Source: Atherinomorus stipes
Taxonomy: Eukaryota > Chordata > Actinopteri > Atheriniformes > Atherinidae
Assembly (NCBI GenBank): GCA_023101725.1
Contig: JALJCO010009025.1
Location: 682,001 to 746,000, forward strand
Reading direction: 5' to 3'
Length of the DNA stretch: 64,000 nt
In this document: one piece after another, positions 1-11,615 of the stretch
Numbering within the stretch: the first letter of the stretch is position 1
Layout: every line of letters starts with the position of its first letter
Program-made: the position numbers and the translations under genes
Notes under the pieces: model-generated
Seen by the model: the letters and a program-made list of their open reading frames with translations, nothing else
The model's database searches: none
What the model was told of the DNA's origin: nothing

Positions 1-6
1 CTATCT

Positions 7-8
<2 letters not shown>

Positions 9-82
<74 letters not shown>

Positions 83-103
83 GCCAATCAATCAATCAAT
101 CAA
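9..103. repeat. (CAAT)n tetranucleotide microsatellite
   Basis: About 23 CAAT units with one interruption near 81-86. It directly abuts a LINE/SINE-like tail, and in the element's minus-strand orientation it would be the ATTG-type 3' terminal repeat of that retroelement. Confidence 0.95.
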
Positions 104-350
104 AGTTTATTTGTATAGCACTTTCCAACAAGGGAATTTACTTGACAAAAGTGCTTCACATAAAAAGACAAAAGTCAAATCTATCAATAAAATACAGTAA
201 TAAAAAAACACCCTAAAAAACAGAAATGTGATTAAAACAATAGCAGGTAAAATAGCAGGTCATGGATTGTTAAAAGCAGCTCTGAACAGAAAAGTTTTTA
301 GTCTGCATGCTCTTAAAAAGTGGCAGGGCACAGAACTCTTGAAGCCAAAA
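104..350 (-). repeat. 3' tail of a non-LTR retroelement (family not named)
   Basis: The module tttatttgtatagcactt, followed by a second 'agtgctt' motif and an A-rich stretch, is a widespread teleost retroelement 3' end. Related modules lie at 14070-14620, 54600-54665 and 55700-56450. The CAAT tract sits where the 3' terminal microsatellite would be, so the element runs on the minus strand. No ORF remains. The family assignment is from general knowledge, not from a search. Confidence 0.5.
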
Positions 351-683
351 ATATCTGTGTCTTTATTTCATTCAACAGTTTAAAATTTTTTTTTAAATCA
401 ATAAAATAAAATAAAATAATTTCTGTTATTGTTCTTCTTTTTCAATTATTTTCTTTTTCATTCCCATTTGTTCAGTTGTGCAAGTTACGTATTTTTAAGC
501 CAATGGAAAGACATTTTCAACAGTCTCACTCTCACTGCATTTACACCCATTCATGGCTAAAAATTAATATTGTCCCATGATGACTGAAAAGTACAAAACA
601 AAACCTTTATTTGTACGCAAGGCTTCAGAAATGTGGCACATGTATATTGCTAACTTTGTGCATATACAGTTTTAGTACAGTTT
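351..683. other. Intergenic, nothing recognised
   Basis: AT-rich sequence with a short (AAAAT)n-like run near 395-418. I see no ORF, repeat terminus or regulatory pattern. Confidence 0.6.
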
Positions 684-691
684 CTATCAGG

Positions 692-1616
692 CAGTGTTGT
701 ATAGTAACTAAGTAAAAATACTTCGTTACTTTACTTAAGTAGTATTTTTTTTATATTTGTACTTTACTTTACTACTTCTATTTCTGATTACTTTTACTTT
801 TACTTCACTACATTTTCCGAAAAAAATCAGTACTTTTACTCCATTACATTTAACTGAGCATCTTAGTTACTCGTTACAAAATAAGAAGGAACGTAACAGC
901 CACTGGACAATCTTTGTTTTGTTGTAGGGGGACTAGCAGCAACTAGTAGCAGCCTTGTGCAGCTGTCTCTGAAGCTAAACACACCTTTACCTGCCTCAGC
1001 AGCAGGTGAACGGCTGTTTAGCATCGCTGGTCTGGTCTTCAGCCCAAGAAGAACCAGACTGAGTTCTCACCATTTTGGGAAACAACTTCTTTTGAGGTTG
1101 GACAAAAAGTTTTTCAGGGTTCAGTCATGACTGATGGACAGTTCAAGTGCTGTCGCACTGCAGTCATTTAAAGTTCAACCAATCAAGTTTTTTGTTTGAT
1201 TGCATCACCTCCAGGCACCAAGAGTTTATTAGGAATGATTTGATATTGAATGCACGTGGGTATGAATGTTGGTAGGCATGCATGCAGGTCTGTAAGGATG
1301 TGTTTGTGTGTACAGTATTTTTCTATATGGTTGGGTTTATGTAAGGAGGAATTGAAACTTCTTTACACTTTGCAAATTTAAACTTTAAAACTAAATTAAA
1401 CAGGAATAAAGAAAATATTGAACTCAAAGTTCTGATTGCGTTTTATTAACAGTACTTTTTACTTTTGATACTTAAGTACAGTAAATACTAGCTACTTTTT
1501 TACTTTTACTCAAGTAATATTCTAGCAGGCAACTTTCACTTTTACATGAGTCATTTTCCAGTAAGGTACTTTTACTTTTACTCAAGTATGGCTTTTGGGT
1601 ACTTTATACAACTCTT
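692..1616 (+). mobile_element. Internally deleted hAT DNA transposon with 8-bp target duplication
   Basis: The left terminus cagtgttgtata and the right terminus (inverse complement aagagttgtata) are hAT-type ends of the CAGNGTTG class. The element is flanked by the exact 8-bp duplication ctatcagg at 684-691 and 1617-1624, the size hAT transposases make. Subterminal sequence is filled with repeated 'acttttacttttactcaagta' motifs on both sides. Only the C-terminal end of a transposase remains inside (931-1130). A second, left-truncated copy of the right half lies at 60985-61289. The element is non-autonomous. Confidence 0.85.
931..1130 (+). pseudogene. hAT transposase C-terminal (dimerisation domain) remnant
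   Basis: This frame encodes a short stretch containing NTPLPASAAGERLFSIAG and then FSPRRTRLSSHHFGKQLLLR before TGA at 1128-1130. The pattern 'PASAAxERLFSxAGxVFSPxRxRLS' is the conserved C-terminal dimerisation region of hAT transposases. The RNase-H-like catalytic core and the BED zinc finger are missing, so it cannot be an active transposase. It lies inside the hAT element at 692-1616, in the same orientation. A similar C-terminal block from a different hAT lineage occurs on the minus strand at 38673-39149. Confidence 0.8.
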
Positions 1617-1624
1617 CTATCAGG

Positions 1625-3715
1625 CCCCAGGAAAGACACACAGCGGAACTTTTAGCTTTTTCTCAGTGACGCGCCCTCTATCAATGGCTAAACTAGCATC
1701 TTGCATCATACCTGTACTGTGAGCTCACTCCAGCCAGTAAAAGACAGTCTTGTCTTAACTCTTGTTCTTTTCTTTCCTCTCTTTCTTTTCCTCTCTTCCT
1801 CTGGTAATGTTTCCTTGCGTTTCTTTACCGAATCCGACCAGATGCGCGTTCAAAACACCTGCTGTGTTCAAATCTTCATATCCGTTTGCTTGTAAGTGAA
1901 GCGGTGCGCAACCAATAGTCGGCTGCAACGTCACAGCCCCATCCTGGATGAAAAACTTACATAGTACTGTTTCTGAGCCTCGGGATGCCTCTGGCCAGTG
2001 ACGGCTGGAAGATGTGCATAATGAATGTTGGTGTACCATCAAAACAAGTCAGAAACGCAGATTTTTAAGGTCTAAAAGTTACAATGTGTGTTTTCAATAG
2101 TGAGCTTAAAGGATAGTTGTGACTCTGCAGCCAATTTATCATTTATAGGGCAAAGAATCATATTTGTCACTTAATACTGTAGGACACACAAAATGCCTCC
2201 GTTAGTCCATGAAATTGAGCCAAACGGATTTCTCCCCACAAATCATGAAGATCAGGCTATGTCCCTGATTTAGCTTTCAACATCAAAATGAAAAGAAACT
2301 TTTTTGGTACAAAGTATTTAAAGTTGTACTTCCGTGGTTATTTCATTAATATTTCTGTATTCTCCATTATTATTGAATGCATTCTGCATCATTTCTGTTA
2401 AAAAAAAACCTTCTGGTTGCTTAGTATCCAGCTGTATTTGTATACTAGAAGAGAGGCTTGTGGTCCAACGGCAGGCTTTTCCAGGTCCTTCTCATGAATT
2501 TCCGTCTGATTGGCTGCCTCCCATCGATGTATGAAGGAAGCTCCGCCCTCCGCTCTTATTTCGCTACAGACAGGAAATAGAGCCGACAAACAAGTTTGTT
2601 CCGTCATGCTAACAAACAGTTAGCTAATTAGCTTCTCAACTCCGAAGCTACAGTCGTGCTGTCTTTACTTCTAGTGTGTAGTGGAGGGTTACCTGCCTTC
2701 CAATGGACAGATAGAAACCCCACGTGGGATACGCTATTTGCAATGTTACGTAGAAGTGCAAGGCTGTTCCCGATTCGCTCTTTTCTTCGTATTGTTTCTG
2801 TGATGAGGAAGCACAGCCGACTGGGGGGAACGCAACGCTAGCAAGTCAGCATGTGTAAGTAAACAAGGGGAAACCCTCCGTATTTCAGAAGGAGCAAGTT
2901 AAACGGGTTTTCAGTGGAAGGAGGCCTTTAAGACTGGAAAACTGTTATTGTTTTAGGGCAAATTAACCAAGTTTTAAGACTGATAGTATCACAATAACAA
3001 TTTTCTCTATGGTTGAATGTCCAAGTGAGTGCCCGGAAAGGGGTTAACAAATGATATTGATGGTCTAAACTGGTTATTTGAATTGAAAATAAATATCTTA
3101 GAGTTTAAACCTCAGAACTCTCCCTTCAGTTCCCCCATCACTGATTTTGTCAAGCAAAGACTGGAGTTTTCATACATTTGCTCCCACTCTCCCATTTGTT
3201 TTTATTGATCCCAACTTGTAAAGAGGTGGTTTGTATCATTCTAGGTTCTTTTTTTCTTTTTGCAACAGTTTTAAACAAGGCCACATATCTGATTTTTTTT
3301 TTTTTATTTCATAACGCACAAACATCATCAAAACACCAACTGAGGGAACATCTTTTGGAAAAATTGTTTTCCATCCTTTCAGCAGAGTTTCTTACAGTAC
3401 ATGGCTTAGATGAAAATATTTTCAGTATGTTGACAATATCAACAATGAACTAGAGCCGTAAAAAGGAAATTCAACTGTCAAAACCACAGCCTAGGGCTGT
3501 CTTTTTAAAAACAATACTACACATGTTCCCAACGTCAAAACTGTAAGTCTGACTGGTTTTGATAGCACGTTGACATTTATTATGTATTATGTATATTCCT
3601 GGAGCCTTACAATCACATTTTTTTTGTCATTCACCAGTCATCAGTGAATCAATGATGCAAACCAGAGCAAAATGATGAGCATGGCTCCGTTAAAAGCATA
3701 TTGATAACAAGAATA
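1625..3715. other. Intergenic, no gene recognised
   Basis: Short ORFs of 60-95 codons occur on both strands, but none shows a domain, good codon pattern or splice context. A TTAA-AGG-like motif at 2106 has no matching partner, so no MITE is called. Runs of T and A are frequent. Confidence 0.5.
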
Positions 3716-3716
3716 A

Positions 3717-3741
3717 CACACACACACACACACACACACAT
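3717..3741. repeat. (CA)n microsatellite
   Basis: Uninterrupted AC dinucleotide repeat of about 12 units. Confidence 0.97.
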
Positions 3742-4325
3742 CTTGACAAGGCAAGATGGCTGACGAGCCCATGCGCAGGGTGGCAAGCATTGGATGCGGC
3801 ATAAAGAGACCGGCTACAACCATCAAATGTATCTTACCTTTACCTTCAAGCCAATCGTTCATTGTAATCTTTTCGATGTGCTTTTTGAATAATATCGGTG
3901 TATCGATATCAGTAAACCAAAAAGGCCAAAATTGAACACCCCTTATACTCTGCCATAATTTATGCACATTATGCTGTAGCATTCTTTTTCATAATTGTTT
4001 AAAATGAAATAAACCAAAACAAACTAAAACACTCTTTAATCCTAGTGAAGAAAAACCTCCTGACAGCACTTGTAAACAGAACCGCATGGCGTCTATAAAA
4101 GGGAAAGTCGCGCTGGCTGTTACTGTTCATGCAGCAAAACGGCCTGAAAGCATCAAAACTGAGGAGGAGAGACTTGGAGGAGGAGAAACGCAGGACAGAC
4201 CAAAGAAGGAATAAAGTTTGTGTAAATCATGTACTGAAGGTAGAGAGCAGCTGGACAGCTTGAATGTGGACTGGAAACGTGCTGTAATCCGACTAGACGG
4301 ATATTTTTCAATAACTTTCTTCTTA
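3742..4325. other. Intergenic, nothing recognised
   Basis: No domain-bearing ORF and no repeat terminus was seen between the CA repeat and the next MITE. Confidence 0.5.
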
Positions 4326-4329
4326 TTAA

Positions 4330-5286
4330 AGGAGTGATGACATAGCAGTAAAAACTAATTTTTGGCACGCTATACCTCCCTTCCTCAGAAAAAGACTCGA
4401 GTGCAGTAATGATATGGAGCTTTACCCGGAGACCAAGTTGACTTCATTTTGATTGGCTACACATTATTTGGCTATAACTTTATTTAGAGAAACTAGGAGT
4501 TTGTTAGCCTAGTTAGCCTTTAGCAAAGTCGGACTTTGCTAAAGGCTAACTGCTGGCAACATGTGCATTTCAGACAGTCAGCTACGTTTATCAGACAAGA
4601 CCAGAATCTCTCCTTGTCGGGATCTTTATTGTGCTCACTTCCTCCCAAGTTCTGAGTTGTGTGTGACTCCTCCGTGAACAAGTGCAACCGACAATATCCA
4701 TAACAATGGCGCACAAAACCACACAGCCAACACAACTACCTGGTTGCTCTCCTCCAGCTTTCACTACACTCCTCTTCCTCATTACCCCGACTAAGCTAAA
4801 AACTCCTAAAAACTAAGCCCCGCCCACTAAGCAGCAGTGCTTCCGGACTTCTTGGTTGGCTGTGTGCCACGTCACCATATTAAGTGAATATCAACAGAAA
4901 AGCAAAACACAGTACAATGACAAACAATACATAACACGTTTCCCGGGAACACAGATACAACAAAGACACACATTCTCCTATGCATAACACTCCAGGTCAT
5001 AAGCTTATATATGTATATGTATATTTATACGTATATGTATGTATTTATGTGTTTCTTCATGTAAACAACCAGCTTTCTGTCTGTGAAGGAATCCCTCCGT
5101 CACAACTACATAGAATGATAAGCTGCTGTCTGATTCAACTGATTTTGAACAGAGAAACAAAGCTGACTGACCATAAACTGGGACTTTGATTCTCACTCTG
5201 GACATTCACATGGCCTCATCAGTGCACAACAGATCATATTATACCCCCCAAACCCCAGAAAAGTTCAATTTAATGTCATGGCACCT
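4330..5286. mobile_element. TTAA-flanked MITE, ends AGG(A/T)G..ATGACAT
   Basis: The left end AGGAGTGATGACATAG follows TTAA (4326-4329). The right end, read in reverse complement, is AGGTGCCATGACATTA, next to TTAT (5287-5290, one change from TTAA). The last ~190 bp recur at 61540-61719, where the same terminus is followed by a perfect TTAA. TTAA target duplications with ends beginning AGG fit Kolobok-like MITEs, while piggyBac also uses TTAA but usually begins CCY. No transposase is present. Confidence 0.6.
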
Positions 5287-5290
5287 TTAT

Positions 5291-8200
5291 TGGAAACACC
5301 TGCACATTGCATTTGTACTTTTTTATATTTAAAAAGGGGGTTCGTGTCATTATTAGGTACATAATTCCCTTTTATGGCACAACCAAATAACTGTGTTACC
5401 TTGAGTAGTTTTGAAAATACAGCAAAAAAAAACCTAAAGAAATGTGACATCTGTCCATTTCTGCATCTGACGCCTCAAAAATTCACCGCTGTCCCTTTAA
5501 TATACCTTCTGCTGTTTCTGACATGCTCACTCCACTCATCACAGCAATCTCATGCTCTGGTGGGGCGGAGCTCAGCAAGGGAAGGGGAGGAACTTTGTAA
5601 TATTGGAGGTGCTCTTTGGTAGCAGCCGTTCTGGCAGCCATCTTGGTTTCCACAGGAGAGTCAGGGATTTCTCAAATATGTGTGAATGAGTCAAAGTAAC
5701 CCCCAGGGCATGTTTTATGGGGAGGGAATGACATAATAAGATAATAAAAAGCTCAAATAAGTCAATTTTGCATGTTACTCCGCCTTTAAACCGAAACATT
5801 GGTTTTATTCTTTGAAAAGGTGTAATGAAAGCCCAGCTAATGTCTCATTATAGCTCACCGTTTTATCTCATTCTTCCCATTTGCACCAGTAATAGTTTAC
5901 AGTACCTGCAAGCATACAGTGTTTATTTACTGCTGCAGTGAGAGCAGACAACGATGGCTCACATGGATAATTTGTCTGGAAGGGGAGCAAAAAGGTCTCA
6001 GAGGAGAGTGAGGGCAACATATCAGTGTGAAGATGTGGGTCAAAATTCTGTGTGAGAAACTCAGTGTCTGGTCAAAGGATATTTCCTGGAGCTGTACCTC
6101 TGTCTTACCAGTAAGCTGTGAAGCTGTTGCAGCAGGGAAACAAAGGATCACACATTCAAGCCCCAGACATCAATGTTCAAATCAGAAAAGCACGAGCTAA
6201 AGTGCTGCCTCGGTGCATTGAGGTGAAAGGCAGCTATCACTGACACAGTGCATCACATCAGATCAAAATTTCCACTTCCTCAAAGCCAGTGGGATGGAAG
6301 AGATGCCTCTCTGTGTGTTATGTCGCACACAGAGAGGTGCCAGTGATATTAGCACGCACAAAAGGATTTTGATAAGTTAAAACAATTTTATAATTTATTA
6401 TTAGATTATTTATTAATCAGATTTTTAGCTCACTGGCAGGTTCTACATGGTATATACCAATGAATGAAGCTCTAAAGCACGCTTTTCCTCAACAGGATTC
6501 ATACTGATCAGTTGCTTCTTTAACACTACTCTGTCCTCGTGCTTTAGTTTCTTTCCTATAAAAAAAAATGCTGGATGTGTTGCAACATAAAGTTTAATCT
6601 AATAAAAACCTGGGTACACAGAGTGGGCAGACCACACAAGGAAAAAAAAAATCTTTGTGTTTGACTTTTTATTAAGATCTCAAATATAGCAAATGTCAAC
6701 ATTTACTCCGTATGAGTGAAAATAAAAACAAATTCAGGTGCTTTAAGAAAAAGAGACGGACTGAAGACAGGGAAGAGATAGAAAGAAAGACATGCACTGA
6801 GTGGATTCAAAAGAGGGGGAAGAGTGAAAGAGCCTTTGATCAGCAGGGAGCGATGGAATAAAGTCACCTCTGTTCCATTACCAGTCTATTGCTGTGTAAG
6901 TGGAAGTGCAGCGTGCGTCTCTACGCATCTTTGTCGCACGCTGAAAGGCCCAGTGGTACACACACTTGCTCAGTCCACTTATGTTCAAAGACAGTTTTCA
7001 CCCAGGCTACTCTTATCTGAGCCGGGACTTTGTAAAGGGGCAGGTTGGGGATGGAGATAATCAGGGAATGATTAGGTGTGTGTCTGTGAGTTTGTGGCAG
7101 AGAGCATTCTGTAATTGATTATCTCCTTCCTTCAGAACATAAAGTATCTCTGCAGTGTTTGTATTTCTAATCCATCTAAGATGGAGAGATTCTCTTTTTT
7201 TTTTTTACTCCATTATTGATGTTATTTAGCTGCTCCTTCTTTTTTTCCCTCTCTTTTGTGTGTTTGGAATATTTTTATTCCCTTACAAGACATGTTTGAC
7301 AACATTTTAGGCTGAAGTTTAGGTATCAAAAGACTAGAAAGTGTCTCAACAGGGATCGATCCGCAGCTGCCCATATTCTAAAGGTTGTCTGTAATTTGTT
7401 TTCTTTTAGTTCTCACCCTGCTGTCTGACTTGTCAAACAGCCCATTTTGCTCTGACACTGAAATTATCGGTTGCTCACACATGCTTTATTTGCTTTCTGC
7501 ACATCACTTGAGCAACAGCAATGAAAATGAAGATGTTGGTCCCTCAGAAGCACACACAAGAAACATCAAAAGCAAAGCAAAGATCTCTTATCAAAGGTGA
7601 AGTAGAGATTCCCTTTAAATTTTACCACCATGTATGCAGAGATACCAGACAAAGACAGCAAATCTTCAGGTTTACATTACAGTAGGTAGAACATTCTAAA
7701 GTAATAATGTCAGTATTGATGGATCAATGTGTTTCTGAAGTCAGTCTTGAAGCTGGTTAAGTTGTATCTGCTGGCCAGCTTGTAAATTTCGCCTCATAAA
7801 TTTTCATTGTAATATTGCATCATAAAGTTATCTAAATAAAGTGGCCTAAAAGCAGAATGACTCGAAGGCTTTACTTTGAATTCTGGATGGTGGTGAAGTG
7901 GTATAGAGCAAGAGAAAACTGAAATGGTAATATAAAAATATAACATGAAATTGCACTTCAGTGCAGCCCTTGATTAGATGTACTTAATTGCTTTCGACTT
8001 CTGCCTCTCAGTGTGATGCAATACAATTCAACAGCAGCACTGAGTTTGTTCTCCAAAATGATGAAAAGGTTGAAACCCCTCCAACAAAACTGAGCAGTGC
8101 ACTTAATTTATTGCAAGGCTATATTAGACTTATCAACGATAGGAAAGTTGTTTAAGATATATATTTGCCAAACTAACTACTTTGTCTTCATCCTCATCAA

Positions 8201-8830
8201 GCATTCTCTCATAAAAATGATTAAATATTATTGGAAAAGCCTTAACATAACGCATATAGTTGGATTTACACCTCAGACTGTTACAGCCTGTTTCTCAGTT
8301 CTTCTTGGCTTCCATCTGCAAGCTCCGCTCTCTTCTCCAAAGCAGTGTTCTCCCCTCCATCTCCTCAGACTTGCCTCTGTCTAGTTGCCCATCTGCAGAC
8401 CTCCGACCGTCCCTCTTGTCCTCATCACCTGACCACTCCAGATGGTTCCAGTGAGGGTTATGACACTTCTATAGATGTCTGTAGAAAGAATGGGATGCAG
8501 AAGACGTGGTGCAGATAGTTCCAAACACCAGTGGTTCCAGCATTTATCAGCATTCATTCCCAGTGTTTTGGAGGCATTTTCGTGAGTGAGTGGCTAAAAC
8601 TACAAAATTTTAGGGCATTGTGAAGCATTAGCTGAATTTTCTATACAAATAAAATCAACAGTGTTGATTCAGGTGGCCAGTTTCAGTTTATTAATTGTCT
8701 GATTAACCAGCTAGTTGTCGTTTAACTGTGGTTATCTCATGCAGGACCATTTCCTTGCATAGTTGACACAGGCAATTGCCTAAGGCAACAACTGATAGGG
8801 GGCACTGCATCGACCCCCCATTAGGAATTA
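5291..8830. other. Intergenic; two orphan TTAA termini and a small hairpin
   Basis: Right-end-like motifs (…gtccct-TTAA near 5490-5496 and …actccgcct-TTAA near 5783-5790) look like remnants of other TTAA MITEs, but I cannot pair them with left ends. A perfect 12-bp-arm inverted repeat (cctctctgtgtg / cacacagagagg, 8-nt loop) lies at 6306-6337. Poly-T runs occur near 7190-7206. ORFs are short and featureless. Confidence 0.45.
6306..6337. repeat. Short perfect inverted repeat
   Basis: Two 12-nt arms, perfectly complementary, are separated by 8 nt. It is CT/GA-rich and could be a microsatellite-derived hairpin. No function is implied. Confidence 0.7.
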
Positions 8831-8846
8831 AAGTTCTCCATTGGGT

Positions 8847-9586
8847 CACAGCTTAAAGTTATACCGTGTAACTTTTGGCCACTGTGGGTACTAAACCTGT
8901 AACTTCCCACAGGCGCCACAACTGTCTCAAAATGAAACAGTCTCAGTCTGTGTTTTGGAAAAGTGTTGCAGACCACTTTGAAAAGCTGATTTTTAGTCAT
9001 CAAGCAATTAATCAGAGCGCTCCAGGTTACATGATCCAATGAGAGACGGCCCGCTACTGAGAAGTTACAATGCCTGATTTTAGAGAATGGCAGCCCCCTC
9101 GGAGCAACGACATGCGTCAAGTGCTCTGTATTGGCCGCAGAAATCAGCTATTGTTACTTATATTAATAATAATGTTAGAATATAATGTATCATAATATTT
9201 GGCTATCATCGGGTTCAAAAGTTACACAGTATCACTTTAATTCTGTGCGAATGGAAGACCCCTAATGCTCCACCTCTGAATCAGTGGTCAAATACTGTAT
9301 GCTGGGACAGGTGGCAGCTCTAGAGAAGTTATCGTTCAGACTGTTGAATGAAGTGGATAGTTTCATGCAAAAGTGGAATAGATGGGAAGTCTTTGTTAAG
9401 AATGCTAAAGTGACATTCTGACCTACTGTGAATTTGCTGGTTTTTTTCTTATTCATTTTCTGTGTTTTTCCTGTATGTTTTCTGTTATTTTTGTTTGCAA
9501 CTTATGTTGACTTTTGGTGTTGCACTGTATTGCTTTTCCTTATTATTTGAAAATAATAAAAAAAAATGTCAATCATAAAAAAAAAA
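8847..9586 (+). mobile_element. 5'-truncated L1-like LINE 3' end with target duplications
   Basis: A frame at about 9313-9422 encodes ALEKLSFRLLNEVDSFMQKW and a short continuation to a TGA, resembling the C-terminus of fish L1/Tx1-type ORF2. A T-rich 3' UTR and an A-rich tail (about 9558-9588) follow. A near-match of 16 bp flanks the unit: aagttctccattgggt at 8831-8846 and aagctctccattgagt at 9587-9602 (14/16). These would be the target-site duplications of target-primed reverse transcription. The TTAA MITE at 8857-9236 sits inside, near the truncated 5' end, so it arrived later. The family call is tentative. Confidence 0.55.
8857..9236. mobile_element. TTAA-flanked MITE, ends AGT.ATAC.GTGTAACTTTTG
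   Basis: Both ends match as inverted repeats over about 21 bp (left AGTTATACCGTGTAACTTTT, right inverse complement AGTGATACTGTGTAACTTTT). Perfect TTAA flanks lie at 8853-8856 and 9237-9240. The 380-bp interior has no coding capacity for a transposase. It is nested in an L1-like 3' fragment. Confidence 0.8.
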
Positions 9587-9599
9587 AAGCTCTCCATTG

Positions 9600-9800
9600 A
9601 GTTTGTCAAGACAGATGTCTTGTAGTGGGCGTGTCGTGTAGTGGCATCACTACACGACACGCCCACCTCACAAGAAGAAATAAAGGTAAACTCTCCTTTT
9701 TTTCCCCCTTTTTAATGAAGGAAAACTAACTCTAACCCTGCTCCTAAACCTAACCACGACACACCCACAACGCCTCTGGCTTGCAGGCTGCAGACAGATA
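9600..9800. repeat. Dispersed repeat carrying a perfect hairpin (copy 1)
   Basis: It contains perfect 19-bp arms (9625-9643 and 9648-9666) around a 4-nt loop, gtgggcgtgtcgtgtagtg being the left arm. A diverged copy of the same hairpin plus flanking 'agctgcag' and 'taaccct' motifs is at 18466-18660. The repeated context suggests a non-autonomous mobile repeat. Its outer ends were not determined. Confidence 0.6.
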
Positions 9801-10288
9801 CATTTGTCTCCATTCCTAGGCTGATTTCCATCAGTTGAAAAAGAAAATTGTGTGTTTTTTGTTGTGGTCCAATTACTACAATCTAATTTAATCTGAGTAG
9901 TTTAGCTGACGCTGTTGTAAACCAATAAAGAAGTCAGAAGAAGAAGTAGGCGGGTCAGTCTATCTAAGACACGCCTGCTGTTGTAAATGGATGTCAGGAA
10001 CTGATGGCCTGCGAGACCTGTCTAAGTGAGGCATGGTTGCATGAGTGCAATTGATGGAGATGTAGACCTGATGTGATCTGTGGTTTAATTTTTTCCAAGT
10101 CAAAATGGGAAGGTGATGGATGACGTCGTCTGAGAGCAGCTTCGATAAGTAGCCTGCCATATATTGTTGAGGTCAGGGTTAATCTGAATGTAATGTAAGT
10201 TCAACTATATATCCGTGTTACTAAAGTGTCATCATCTTGTTTTTTTTCCTCTGGCTTTGGCAGCACGATAGATGCATGTATACAGTAG
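9801..10288. other. Intergenic, nothing recognised
   Basis: No motif or ORF worth calling was seen in this stretch. Confidence 0.5.
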
Positions 10289-10289
10289 A

Positions 10290-10877
10290 TGTGTTCGAAA
10301 TCGCTCCCTATCACAGATGTAGTGCAAAATATAGTGAGCACGCCATTTTGTAGTATTGTTCAAATTCTGTTCACTACTTTTCATCCACTGCATCATCCAC
10401 TATGAAATACCCACAGTGCACTGCGATTGTAAGTGTACAAAATGTACCCTGCATTTTACTCCCTTATACCACAATGTAATGCAGTCTTGTTTTGTGATCG
10501 CAGAAGAAGAAAAAATGTCGAAGCAGCTGTTCGTATAAATAAATATAAGTAGCCTAACGTTAAAGTACCAACATTTGCTTCAGGGGCGTTGTTGTGTAGC
10601 TTTTAACAATAATGGTATTTCTTCGTAGCAGGAAAGCTGTCTGTTGTTCATAACTGTTAGCTACCGCTACTGCACGCCTTTTTTTTTTTTTCAAACTTAT
10701 TGAAGTTCCGCTACTGCACGTCGCAGCAATACCTGGCGCATCTACTGATGTCACCCCATGTAGTGTCCGAAATCTCCTCCCGTCGTTCCCTACATATTGT
10801 ACATGATATTGTGGACTACATCATATACACTATTTAGGGAAAAGGGAGTGAGTGCATGAGTGGATGATTTCGAACAC
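10290..10877. mobile_element. hAT-like MITE with GTGTTCGAAATC ends
   Basis: The termini gtgttcgaaatc (left) and gatttcgaacac (right) are perfect 12-bp inverted repeats. Just inside are the 'ctccctatcac…agtgcaaaatatagtgagc' and 'cactatttaggg…agggagtgagtgc' motifs typical of an abundant teleost MITE. A related sequence starts near 54790. A 15-nt T-run interrupts the interior at 10680-10692. No convincing target duplication was found, so the superfamily call is uncertain. Confidence 0.65.
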
Positions 10878-10899
10878 AGCTAGTGTAACCCCACAGTCG

Positions 10900-11610
10900 G
10901 TTCTATGCCGAGCGATTCCCCCGAGCCTTCCTTCTGGATTTCTGTTCCACCAGGAGCGTTTCAGTCTCCACCACCGCAGTTGGATTCTCACTCGGCCACG
11001 CAAATATTGCAGCATCAGATGACAGTTGTATTTAAAGTAAAAGATTATTTGGCTAGTCTGGCCCTCTTGCCATGTGCTTGCTCTTTGATTACGTTGCCTT
11101 GTTTTTTGTGCACCTACCGGGTGATTGAAATTAAATATATCTATTACGTATATAGATGTCTTGTTGTGCATAGTGTCAAGTATCAAGTGAGACGTCTTGG
11201 TGTCTGTGCTGCCAGTTAAGATCAGGACGTAATGCTGATGTGTCAGAGTAAAGTATGATCCAAACGCTGCATATAATGGTTTTATTTTCTAATTTGCCTG
11301 GTGGAAGCACTCTTATTTGCCACAATCAGCTGTGAAGTTTTGCCTCCTTTTTTCTCCTCTTCTCTCGTTTGTGAGGTCACCTGATGTCACATGAGCACAC
11401 CTGGTTTATGCTGATATATCCCTTCATTCTCTTCTGTGTCTGATTGTGTAGTTTTATTTAGTTTATTAGTTTATTTGACAGGAGCAGTGTACAAAATACA
11501 TGAATCTCACAGAAAAAAGAAGCTTTGTACCAGATGACTTTTTGTTTGTATTTGGTCAGACAATAACAGAATAGGAGGTAACAATGTTAATATCTGTGTC
11601 TATTATTTGA
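10900..11610. other. Intergenic, nothing recognised
   Basis: Overlapping short ORFs on both strands (104 and 118 codons) have no recognisable domain and mirror each other, as expected for chance ORFs. Confidence 0.5.
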
Positions 11611-11615
11611 TTTAA

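Noticed and set aside
2106..2935. A further TTAA MITE between ttaaaggatag and gcctttaa
   Set aside because: The two ends do not match beyond AGG, so no inverted repeat supports it.
10830..11219. Opposed ORFs of 104 and 118 codons
   Set aside because: They mirror each other, lack domains, and partly lie in a MITE end.
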